A stretch of 64,000 nt of DNA. It comes from Vigna angularis (taxonomy: Eukaryota; Streptophyta; Magnoliopsida; Fabales; Fabaceae). Within the stretch, counting starts at the first letter, position 1. The number at the start of each line of letters is the position of its first letter. This document shows, piece by piece, positions 35,044 through 44,410 of the stretch. The position numbers and the translations under genes are program-made. The DNA is taken from NCBI RefSeq assembly GCF_016808095.1, contig NC_068971.1, positions 28,975,631-29,039,630 on the forward strand. The letters run 5' to 3'. The notes under the pieces were generated by a model. The model worked only from the letters and a program-made list of their open reading frames with translations. It was not told the origin of the DNA and did not search any database.

Positions 35044-36415
35044 TGATCTAATAAATGCACTGAAAGTAAAGAATAATAAGACAAAGAGCATTTATAACAT
35101 CACATAAATATATTCATTTGACACATTATAAAATTAAAATGATAAAAAAAATATAAATTTTTATATCGTTTCAAAAAAACAAGAAAATAGAAAATAAGTA
35201 AGATAGTATCAAATCAATCTAAAATATTTAGATATGTAAAAGAATCTTTACCGTAAGATAAAACCAAATAAAAATGTTGCCTGCATGACCAGGGTTTTAT
35301 GCAAATCCCAAAACTGTAGAATCAAATTTATAATGGTCCCACCTATTAATTCAAGTAAGTGTCCCCCACTTTTGATGAAATCCCAGAATTTAATGCACCA
35401 AAACTTTTATTTTCTTTTGTCTCTCCTTATTATATAAAAGGTCATTCAAGTAAATTGCAAAGCACCACTTTGAAAGAAAAGAAACCACTAAGGGAAATAG
35501 GAAAAAAAATATCTGAAGGGAGTAAGAAAAACGTCGCATGTCAAATGCCGAAAATTTTAACTGCACCGTATCCCACAAAAAGGTTCATAAAGCTGCATAG
35601 GATATTTAGGATAGAACTCAAGGACTACACCGTGACTATAAGTTGCTTAACCAAAACAAAACTTTGCAGAACATAAGCCGCCCACACCTGTATAGATATG
35701 ATAAAAGCCTAGTAATTTTTAAGAAACAATATACCCATTCAATCTACACTGAAACGCAATTATAGCAATTATCATTTAACGTTCACAATTACACTAACAA
35801 TTTCATAAAATAAATCACGTATTCTCATTCCTCATGTAATAAAACAAAGTAAGTTTTCTTATATATTGGTCAATCTTATAGTTTTCTTTCTCTACACTTT
35901 TAAAACTACAAATCTTCTTGACAAATCTTCGAGGATTTATGTTCTTTCTATTCTCTCTCAAAAGTCTCTATTTTATGTTTTTCTTTTTTATTTTGAGTTT
36001 TTAACTCAACACCAAAAATATCTCTCCCTCCATATGTTATTATTTATAAAATAACTTCACTCTATCTTTAATATCTCCTCACTTATAAGAATATATTTTA
36101 AAAGTTAAATTTATCTAAATCTTTATCTCCCATTAATCTCACGTCTACTAACCACATTTTTATTATATTTTATTTATTTTTCTTCCTACGTACCCCTAAT
36201 TAATTTCTTCACCAATTAAATAAAGGTAAACAACCTTTTTGTTCGAGACCCAAAATACAACAAAACAAAAATTTCATTTAATTCTCTTTTTCTCTAGAAC
36301 TTATATTTATTCAATCTTAAATAACCCTTCTATTAGTCAATCAACAAAATGATAATATATCAACCTTGTGGTACAATTTATTAATAATAAGTTAAAGAAT
36401 TAACACAATTATGTT
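35044..36415. other. AT-rich intergenic sequence
   Basis: The 105-codon frame at 35359-35676 has no recognised domain, and I do not support it as a gene. The rest is AT-rich without structure I can name. Confidence 0.5.
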
Positions 36416-36420
36416 ATAAT

Positions 36421-36754
36421 TGTTGGGATAAACTTAAATTTTAGGGTTTTATTAATAATTTTGTTTAAATCTTATTTTATTAGTTTTTGAGTATAGTAAT
36501 ATTTAGTTTGATTTGATAAAGATAAAATAGGGATAGGTAGTTATGATTTTTTGTTTATCTAGATACAATATTATTTTATGATAGGTTAAGCAGATTTTAT
36601 TTTTAAGATAGTTGATATTTTATTTTCAGATATTATTTTTATTTTCGTAATATTGTAAGTATCACAGCTATTTAAAGTCCTTCAATTATCAATGAATAGA
36701 AGACTCAATTTTAGGAAAATATCTGAGTGTGTGTATCGTGAGATTTTCTTAACA
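36421..36754 (+). repeat. 5' LTR of the TR-GAG element
   Basis: Starts TGTTGGGATA, ends CTTAACA. The TATTTAAAG at about 36669 could serve as TATA box, with AATGAATAGAAGACTC further on in the presumed R/U5 part. Confidence 0.9.
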
Positions 36755-36849
36755 GTGGTATCAGAGTTTTATGCTCTGAGTACTGAGAGAGAGGAAAGAC
36801 TCAAACACCGTGAGAGAAAAATTAAGTGCTTGATTTTTTTGTGAGGGAG

Positions 36850-37783
36850 ATGACAAAGGTTGTAAATGGTATGAGTGTGTCACAATTGACGAGAAAAGCC
36901 AATTATGATAATTGGTGCCTACAGATGAAGGCATTATTAAGATCCCAAGATGTTTGGGATATGGTGGAAGACGAGTACGTTGAACATGATGAAGACGAAC
37001 ATCAGACGGTGGCACAAATAATCGCGTTAAAGAAATCACGTGCAAGAGATGGGTCAACATTGTATTTCCTCTATAATGTAGTAGATGAGTCGGGATTCAA
37101 AAAAATAGTGAATGCCAAATTAGCAAAGGAAGCCTGGGAGATATTGAAGGTTGCATATAAAGGTGATAAATGTGTTAGACAAGTCCGAATACAAGCTCTA
37201 AGAGGAGAGTTTGAACAGTTAAAGATGGAGCCCAAAGAGCATTAACCGAGTACATAACTCGGGTGAAGAAGGTGGCTAACCAACTCGGCAGGAATGGAGA
37301 ACAAATGCCATCTAACCGGGTTGTGGGATAATTTTTGAGATCCCTTACAAAAGATTTTGAAAGTATTGTGTGCGCCACCGAAGAATCAAAGGACTTGTCG
37401 GTTCTCACAGTGGATGAACTTGTTGGGTCATTAGAAGCCCACGAACAAAGGAGAAGAAGTTGGGATGATGAGGTTCTACCCGACGATCAAACACTACAGG
37501 TACAATTTGACTCAAATAAAACTCGGATTACTCAAAGTCGAGGTCCTAGCGGCAAAGGGCGAGGAGGCCGAGAACGAGGTGGACTTGGCTGAGGTAATTT
37601 TGAGAATGATAGAGAAGAGCAAACCAGTCAACAGAATTGGCATGATCGAGGACAAGGGAAAGGCCAAGGAGATCGGTTAGGAGTTGAGTGTTTTAAGTGT
37701 AGCAAGTATGACCACTATGCAAACGAGTGTAGATCAAGCAAGTGCTACAATTGTGGCAAAGTTGGTCATATTGCAAAGTATTA
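36850..37783 (+). pseudogene. Copia-type gag with two zinc knuckles, frame-broken
   Basis: Starts MTKVVNGMSVSQLTRKANYD followed by NWCLQMKALLRSQDVWDMVE, the N-terminal part of Ty1/copia gag proteins (UBN2/DUF4219-type). The first frame ends at 37245, continues in another frame with a stop at about 37329, and is again shifted near 37590. A first zinc knuckle CFKCSKYDHYANEC (about 37689-37730, CX2CX4HX4C) is intact. A second, CYNCGKVGHIAKYY (37742-37783), has lost its last Cys. Gag packages the RNA in virus-like particles. This copy is no longer able to make a full product. Confidence 0.85.
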
Positions 37784-38340
37784 CAAGATCGAGATAAAGG
37801 GGGAGACTAATCTCGTTACTGAAGATGCAGAAGAAGGGTATGAAATTCTCTTAATGGCTAAGAGCTCAGATGCAGTGGACATGGAGAGTCCAATCCCAAC
37901 AATGGATGAAGTAATCTCGGTAAAGGATGCAACAATTTTGGAAAACGAAATCTTGGAGAAAGAACTCAAAAAAAAAAGATGAAGAGATTCAGCGGATAGG
38001 GACACTTCTAGATGAAGCTAATGAAATTATGAATAAATAGAAGGTTGAGCTTGAGGAGCTGAAGAAGGCGACTCTTGAAAAGGAAGAGAAAGCATCTAGT
38101 GTTCTTGAACTAGACGAAGAGGAAGATGAAAATGTTGAGAAGAACCCGATGAAGATGTCGGCCAAGATTATTGAGAAGTCGCCTAAGGTCAAAAACGAGT
38201 TGGTCAAGGTTATTGAGAAGTCGGGCATAACAAAGTCAGTCAAAGCATTAAAGAGGTCAACCAAAACAAAAGACAAGAGGGTCATAAGGAAAAAGAATAA
38301 CTCAAATCTAATTGAAAGAAGCAAACTCGGTGTGGGATGA
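37784..38340 (+). other. Lys/Glu-rich region of the TR-GAG element
   Basis: In the frame after the knuckles the sequence codes for highly charged residues (runs such as EKELKKKD and repeats of the type IIEKSPKVKNELVKVIEKSG), with a TAG at about 38038 and a TGA at 38338. Predicted coiled coil by composition. No pol domain is seen. Its role is unknown. Confidence 0.6.
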
Positions 38341-38393
38341 TACACATGGAAAACCGAGTGAAGGAAGGAAGAATTTAAGTTTATGGTAGAGTT

Positions 38394-38725
38394 TGTTGGG
38401 ATAAACTTAAATTTTAAGGTTTTATTAATAATTTTGTTTAAATCTTATTTTATTAGTTTTTGGGTATAATAATATTTAGTTTGATTTGATAGAGATAAAA
38501 CTGGGATATGTAGTTATGATTTTCTGTTTATCTAGGTACAATATTATTTTATGATAGATTAAGCAGATTTTATTTTTAAGATAATTGATATTTTATTTTC
38601 AGATATTATTTTTATTTCTGTAATATTGTAAGTATCACAACTATTTAAAGTCCTTCAACTATCAATGAATAGAAGACTTAATTTTAGGAAAATATCTGAG
38701 TGTGTATTGTGAGATTTTCTTAACA
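38394..38725 (+). repeat. 3' LTR of the TR-GAG element
   Basis: Same ends as the 5' LTR. About 18 substitutions and small indels separate the two by eye. Confidence 0.9.
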
Positions 38726-38730
38726 ATAAT

Positions 38731-40290
38731 AAAGATATTCACACACAACAACTTACTAGACATATCAATTCTTAAAATAAACATACTTAAGTCTTGACAA
38801 AACTTTATTACTAAAACCCCTCATTTTTTTTCGGGTCTTACATCTGAGTGTTTTATCCTATATGTTTATCTATTACCTAAGTGTTTTCCTAAGCTTTTCT
38901 ATGTTGGGATTCTCATTCTATGTTTTTTGTGTAGGTTTTCTCTATGTAGGTATTCAGGTTCTATGTCTTGTGTAGGTTTCTTATTGTTGGTTTTAGATTT
39001 TCTATATTGAGAGTTTTGGTTCTAAATCTTATGTTTTCTTATTTCTCTTTTATCCTAAGTTTCTTATCCTAGTTTGATTTTTCTCTGGATTTCTACATTG
39101 GACTTTTTCCTATACGATTTTCTTTTTAGGGTTTTTACCTTAGCATTTTAAGTATTTAGCTTTTGCTCTTTATTTTGTTATTTTCATTTGACCTTTCTAG
39201 TTTTATAGTATTCTAGCCTAGTGTTTTCTGACCTAGTATATTTCTTTAGTGTTTTCCTAATTCAAAGTTGGTTTTCTAAACTAGGATATCCTACCTTAAT
39301 ATTTAATGTTTGTTTCTTATCCTAAGCTTGATCTTGAAGTTTTCTACTTTAGTGTTTGGTGTCTATTTTTTGTTTTTAAGGTTGGTATCCTAATTTAGGG
39401 TTTTCTAATTCAATGTTTGGTGTTTTCGAACTGGCTGGTTTGTTAAGTGTTTTTCTAGCTTAGAGATAACTTAGAGTTTTCTATACACATAGGCTTCTTC
39501 ATTTCAATTTAGTTAGTTAAACTTCAAAACCCTTGCTAGATGAGCTTGTCTTGTAACAAGCTTGTAGTATCTTGAGACTTGTCTCAAGAATTTGTGATTA
39601 CAATGGCATAAATTTTATTGGAGAAAAAGTCTCTCATGTCTTGTCTACACACGAGATTGGGGAAGGCGCCTTGAAGTAGATGGGTTTTGTCCCACGGGAT
39701 AACATCTTCGTTCACAAAGAAGATTATAATAATGATGAAGATGTTGAGTTGACTGAACTATTTAATGTAGTTGGTCCATCTCATGTTGGTGTCTCCCATG
39801 CTCCTTTGTGAACATCTTGCAAATCTCACACGCCAAATGGAGGAGTTGTGTAATCTTCAGTGGTTTAGACATTAAGAGTTTCTTAATCTTCAAGTAACTC
39901 AACATGATCATCTTTGTGGACTTATTTGTGATTTAGATAATAGGCTTACAAACATTGAGTGTTACTTAGATTACGATTCTAATGGTTCCCCTAGTGCCAA
40001 TTTTTAGAACTTGTAATGTTGTTTTCAATATCAGTACAACTATGCTTACTGTTGTCTAAAATTGTTTTCTTGTTTGATGATTGTCATATTAAGGGGGATA
40101 TTCTCTTTAGGGGAGTCTCTAAGGTCTTTTTGCTTATGATAAAAAAAGGGGGAGAAACAGGTTACAATAATTGTTTTTGCTGATTTTTATTCAACTAATG
40201 ATTTTGGTTCTGTTTAAAAGGAAATCATGTAGGTATCAACAAAAAGCCTTTAAACAAAGAATTTTTTATCATCATCAAAAAGGGGGAGAT
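38731..40290 (+). mobile_element. Sirevirus-like copia element, 3' internal region
   Basis: T-rich non-coding DNA (38850-39480, many GTTTTCTA words) is followed by a degraded frame and then several polypurine tracts: AAAAAAAGGGGGAGAAA at about 40141 and AAAAAGGGGGAG at 40277-40288, directly before an LTR start. Multiple GGGGGAG tracts before the 3' LTR are a trait described for Sireviruses. The 5' part, with gag-pol, is missing. The TR-GAG insertion lies at the left border of this segment. Confidence 0.55.
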
Positions 40291-41287
40291 TGTTACCAAT
40301 AGGATGGATTGAAGCCTTGAGAGATTTTGATGATGATGTACTTAAAGACTTGAACAACAAATTACATGACTGGAAGAATTCATGTTAAAGCTTTTTGTTG
40401 TAGATTTCATAGTAGTAGCTTTAGATTTTCATTTGTAACTCAAATAAGTCTTATATCTATTATTTAGTATAGAAAGCTTACAACAATAATCGATTATCAC
40501 TAAGGATAATCGATTATCACAAGAAAATCAATAAAACACTTTGATTCGACAATAATCGATTATCACTCAGGATAATGTGTTATCACTGAAAGCATGGCTT
40601 ATCAAGGTTCTCAAATAATCGATTATCACTTGGGATAATCGATTATCAATTGGGATAATCGATTATCACTGACAGTTGGGAGTTGTCTGTTCAACTTTTG
40701 ACCTAGCTCGAACCTTGGGTTATATATAATATGTTTCATAATTCATTAAAGGTGACTTAAACTATTGCAAAGTACAAATAACTGTCTGAAATACTTTTAT
40801 TGTTTAAGCTAGCTTATGTTTTTGGTGCTTGAAGAAGGAAAATCTATTACTTAGTGTGTCTAAGTTGGAGGTGTTTTTGTACCAAGCAAAATCAAGTTCT
40901 TCATTCCTTTGTGGGTCAAAGGAAGGTGTTGTCATCTCTTATCCGTTAAGAGAGGTGTTTTTTAATCTCATTCTTATTATCATTTTGTAAATTACTTTAC
41001 ATTTTTAGTGGAAAAGTTAATCACTCCATTAGAGAGATTAACAAGTGGATGTAAAATATTTTGATTCAAACTAGTATAAAATTTACTTGTGTAATTCTTC
41101 TTCTCCTTACTCTACTTTACTTATTTGCTTTTGAACAACGTGAGTTTCCATTTCTATCGAAGAAACTTTGAAAAGGAAAAATATGTTCTAAGTAAAGCGA
41201 TTTTTGACTCGAACTAATTCATCCCCTCTTGGTTTTTCATACGCTCTAATCATTTCGCTGTGCATTTTCTACAGCACGTGGCAACAT
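40291..41287 (+). repeat. Sirevirus-like LTR (about 1 kb)
   Basis: Begins TGTTACCAATAGG right after the polypurine tract and ends …GTGGCAACA at 41287, giving TGTT/AACA inverted ends. It contains six or seven copies of GATAATCGATTATCAC-like sequence at about 40486-40675 and a TATATATAA promoter candidate near 40722. No second LTR was found in the window, so the 3' boundary is inferred. Confidence 0.55.
40486..40675. repeat. Array of ATAATCGATTATCAC palindromic motifs
   Basis: The 10-12 bp palindrome (A)TAATCGATTA(T) followed by CAC or CAA occurs at about 40487, 40505, 40555, 40616, 40636 and 40656, with a broken copy at about 40573. Spacing is 18-60 bp. Clustered palindromes in an LTR U3 suggest protein-binding sites, which is inference. 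Confidence 0.8.
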
Positions 41288-42546
41288 CTTAAAGGACCTG
41301 ATTTAATATGTAGTAGGAGGGTTGTGGAATAGGAAAATCAGTAGGTGTAAACCTTAATTTTGTGATCCAATGCTGAAAAAACTATATAAGTGAAAACTAG
41401 GGGTACATTTAGCTCTTTGTATATTTCTTTCCAGAATAAACTAATTTTGACCTTATTTTGTAACTCGAAAAATTTAATTTCATACTTTGAATGAATTCAA
41501 AATTTAACTTTAGTTGCATTAACAAACATTAGAATATCCAAAAATAATTTATGTAACTAAAAATTACTTTTTAAGACCTTTTGATTTTTAAACTCTATAA
41601 GTTCAATTGTCAGAAATCATATTCAAATAAATCATTTAAACACAATAATTCCATCAAAATTTCGAAATTACACTTAAAATGCAGAAATAAATATGCACTC
41701 ATGAGAAAAAAAAAGGAATCAGAGTCACTCAACAAAGCTTTTCAAAATAAGAATTCTGATACCATAACAAAGTCAACATTATGATAATCAGTAAGCAAAG
41801 AGGTTGTGTTCAAGACAATGAAAGTGATATGTAACATGATAACAAATAAAACAAGTGAAAACTAGAACAAGGAAAAAGAAAAAGAAGACATAAAAGAAAA
41901 AAGGAAAACAAAATATTATTAATTGAAGAAGATAAAAAAAAAAAGGAATGATATAGGTGTGAGAGAGCAACTTAAATAGAGAAAGCCTTTCTTTTCCGGA
42001 CATACAACAATGATATTTTATCATTGTTTTTATTATATTTATTTTTATCCTTTGGTCTTTTTATTATTACTTATTAAGGTTTTATTAAATAATTTTGGAA
42101 AGAGAAGTATTTTATTTATATATGTGGAATATTGTGTAGATGAGAAGAAATCACATATTTATTTAAGTAAACTTTCCAAGCCAATTAGTTTGGCCCAATT
42201 CGCTTAATGAAGAAGACTAAATTGTCTAATTGAGTTATGTCAATTTGTCCCACAAGCTATACCAATTAGCCTAATAAGTCATAAGTTAGAGAACATCAAC
42301 TTTTATAGAAAAAGCAGTCAAAACAATCATACGGCAACCATAGGAGAAGCCATCAGGAGCATCTTTTATCAAATATTAGAAAAGGTTATCTAAAAGAAAA
42401 TTGTTTTGCACATTGACGAGAGTAAAGAAGAAGAGGTTATAAGGAGGAGGAAGAAAATAAAAGATTAAATATGGCAAAGAAAGAGACTTTCCTTAAAAGG
42501 TAGAGAAAGAAGAGAGAAGAAGGAAGGAAAAAAAAACGTGAGTCAA
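41288..42546. other. AT-rich intergenic sequence
   Basis: No gene supported. Purine-rich (GAA/AAG) stretches lie near 41860-41945 and 42405-42535. Confidence 0.5.
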
Positions 42547-42719
42547 TTTTTAAATGAGTTAAATATGTTTTTAGTCCTTAATCTATCAAGCGAATTTACT
42601 TTTGGTCCCTCTTTCAATGTAAGGTACATTTTAGTCCTCCTCCTTCAGGAAACCTTAATTTTTCGTCATCCAAACTAACAGCGTTAAAAAGAAGCTGAGC
42701 TGGCTAACGGTGAAGTGTC

Positions 42720-43440
42720 ACACCATTTTTTTTTCTGACACTGAGCAAACCTTCCCCGCTTTTCTGCCACGTCAATCTTTCCCGTCGTCAATGCCACCAC
42801 ACTGCCAACACAATGTCGCGCCAGCCAACCACCATGCCGCCGTGAAACCGCCACAGTAGAAACGCTAGCCACCGCCATCCTCCATCACGCACCTCCACCA
42901 TCAACACCCAGACGCGAGCAACCTCATCGCGCCACCACCCAACGCGAGCAGTGCCATTACAAGTTCAATCTCTCTGCCACCATTCTCCCTTCATCATCGC
43001 GAGGCCGCTATCAAAACCTCCTCATCCTCTACAAGCTCGCATCGGACCACCACCATGACCAACCATTCACCGTCGTCGCGAGCCTCCACAGCATAACGAT
43101 CAAAATCGCAAAACCCCCAATCCTCTAGGAAACCTGCACCGTGAGACTTTTCCCTACGCCGCAAGCAACATCGTCGAACATCCAAATGGCGAAGCTCCTC
43201 CCGACTTTCTCCTCTTGACCTGCAAGACAAAATCCAAAAAACGCAACAGCCCAAAAAACCCCAAATCAAACCCAGAAACTCAGAAAATTTCTTCTTAATT
43301 TCGTTTTGGATGCCCTTCCTTATCGTTTGAGTTGAAAACACAAAAAATAACAACAACTAAGCAAATTACAAGACTGTAGTACTGGAACACGACAACCGTG
43401 CAAGAAGGAAAACCATCTACACAAAATCAATTCAGTTAAT
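42720..43440 (-). other. Pack-MULE interior of unknown origin
   Basis: GC-rich DNA with several overlapping frames on the minus strand, the longest about 120 codons (43356-42994, with a hydrophobic N-terminal part). It may be a second captured gene fragment or intron DNA next to the OST48 exon. I do not recognise it. Confidence 0.35.
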
Positions 43441-43454
43441 AAGATCGCAAGCAC

Positions 43455-43557
43455 CTCATCGAAGTCCACTCCACACTCAGTGGCGATTTCCTTGATTAAA
43501 TCAGAAGCATTGCTATCAACAGCAACAATCAAATCATGACCCGAATCAACAAAATCT
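43455..43557 (-). pseudogene. Captured OST48 exon fragment (second piece)
   Basis: The minus-strand translation [20 protein letters not shown] followed by [14 protein letters not shown] matches the region after the N-terminal domain of OST48/DDOST (Arabidopsis DGL1), the 48-kDa subunit of the ER oligosaccharyltransferase. It starts after TTTCAG and ends at a GT (GATGAG/GTGCTT), so genomic intron ends came along with the exon. It was therefore captured as DNA, not from mRNA. Confidence 0.85.
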
Positions 43558-43564
43558 GAAATTG

Positions 43565-43705
43565 GGGGTCATCGTCAAGGTGGAAATGGAGATCGAAGCC
43601 TCGAGATTTGAGGGAGTTGAAGAAGAAAGAGTGTGAGGATTTGACAGCGAAATCATCGAGCAAAACGAGAACGTGTTGATCTGAGGGTCGCTCTAGGGTG
43701 AAGGA
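43565..43705 (-). pseudogene. Captured OST48 exon fragment (first piece)
   Basis: The minus-strand translation reads [20 protein letters not shown] then [15 protein letters not shown], the N-terminal conserved stretch of OST48 just after its signal peptide. About 35 residues expected between this piece and the next are missing: the two are joined by only a few bases (CAATTTCAG), that is, exon end and intron were deleted. A functional glycosyltransferase subunit cannot be made from this copy. Confidence 0.87.
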
Positions 43706-43975
43706 AGTGTAGAGAAGATCGTGGGGGCCAAAGCGGTGTGAGAGGAAGGGGGAGAGAGGGGTGAAGTGAGGGTTGGCGTGGGAGGTGATCAGGAATTAGA
43801 TATCGAGGGTGTCGCGGAGTTCCTAGAAGAACTGTCGGTAGTGGCCGCAAGGGGCGGCGGAGACCGCCAAGGAGTCAAGGCGGGTCTCACCGTGGAGGGC
43901 CAAGTTGGAGAGGAGGAACTACTCGGAGATCGCGAAGGAGTCGAGACGACACCAGTGAGGAAGGGAGATTGACTC
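43706..43975 (-). other. Pack-MULE interior upstream of the OST48 piece
   Basis: GC-rich, open in several frames on both strands. It may include the OST48 leader region or another captured fragment. No family recognised. The + strand frame at 43766-43972 (Gly/Glu/Val-rich) has no known domain. Confidence 0.3.
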
Positions 43976-44330
43976 AGAAAAAAAAATGACGTGACACTCC
44001 ACCGTTAGTCAACTCAGACTTTTTTTAATGCCATTGATTTTGGAGGACGAAAAATTATGGTTTCCTTAAGAAGAAAGATCAAAATGTAACTTAATTTACA
44101 AGAGAGACTAAAAACAAAATCGCTTGATAGTTTAAGAACTAAAAATATATTTAATCTTTTTAAATATTAACGAAGTTAAATTTAAGTTAAAAGAATTATT
44201 TGTAATCAATTAAAAAGTCCGTAAGATGATTTGACTTTTATTTTAAATACAAGGAAATGAACTGAACAAAAAGCAAGATAAAATAGCATTTGCATAATTT
44301 ACCCTGTTATATTTGTTGTATTAAGAAAAA

Positions 44331-44336
44331 TATAAA
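44331..44336 (+). promoter_or_regulatory. TATA-box candidate of the XPG gene
   Basis: TATAAA 75 bp before the ATG, in the 255-bp gap between the Pack-MULE and the gene. Confidence 0.35.
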
Positions 44337-44377
44337 CCGACTTAAATACCGAACTATATTATTACTTGGACTGGCTG

Positions 44378-44385
44378 TTTGGCGC
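44378..44385 (+). promoter_or_regulatory. E2F-type site upstream of XPG
   Basis: TTTGGCGC matches the E2F consensus TTTSSCGC and lies 26 bp before the ATG. E2F sites are common in plant DNA-replication and repair genes. The match is exact, but its use is inferred. Confidence 0.45.
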
Positions 44386-44410
44386 GTTAACGTAACTGAC
44401 CAGAAATACA

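Larger units (their letters stand above)
36421..38725 (+). mobile_element. Gag-only LTR retrotransposon (TR-GAG type, Ty1/copia-derived)
   Basis: A complete 2305-bp element. LTRs at 36421-36754 and 38394-38725 both read TGTTGGGATAAAC…TTCTTAACA. The target duplication ATAAT (36416-36420 and 38726-38730) is perfect. A primer-binding site TGGTATCAGAGTT, matching initiator tRNA-Met, starts at 36756. The interior encodes only a gag-like protein and a Lys/Glu-rich tail. Protease, integrase and reverse transcriptase are absent. It must have moved using proteins of an autonomous copia relative. By eye the LTRs differ at about 5% of sites, so the insertion is not recent. Confidence 0.92.
42556..44156 (-). 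mobile_element. Pack-MULE carrying OST48 gene fragments
   Basis: Flanked by a perfect 9-bp duplication TTTTTAAAT (42547-42555 and 44157-44165). The ends form long terminal inverted repeats of about 180 bp: GAGTTAAATATGTTTTTAG on the left and GATTAAATATATTTTTAG read inward from the right, continuing through CTATCAAGCGA, GGAAACC.TAATTTTTCGTC and CTAACGGTG.AGTGTCAC. These traits define a Mutator-type element. It has no transposase. Its interior is GC-richer than its surroundings and holds host-gene pieces (see OST48 fragments), the definition of a Pack-MULE. It sits 255 bp before the XPG start codon. Confidence 0.88.

Noticed and set aside
35359..35676. 105-codon + strand frame
   Set aside because: No recognised domain, no promoter or splice support, AT-rich surroundings.
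43766..43972. 68-codon + strand frame in the Pack-MULE
   Set aside because: GC-rich interior is open in several frames; no domain is recognised and the OST48 pieces lie on the other strand.
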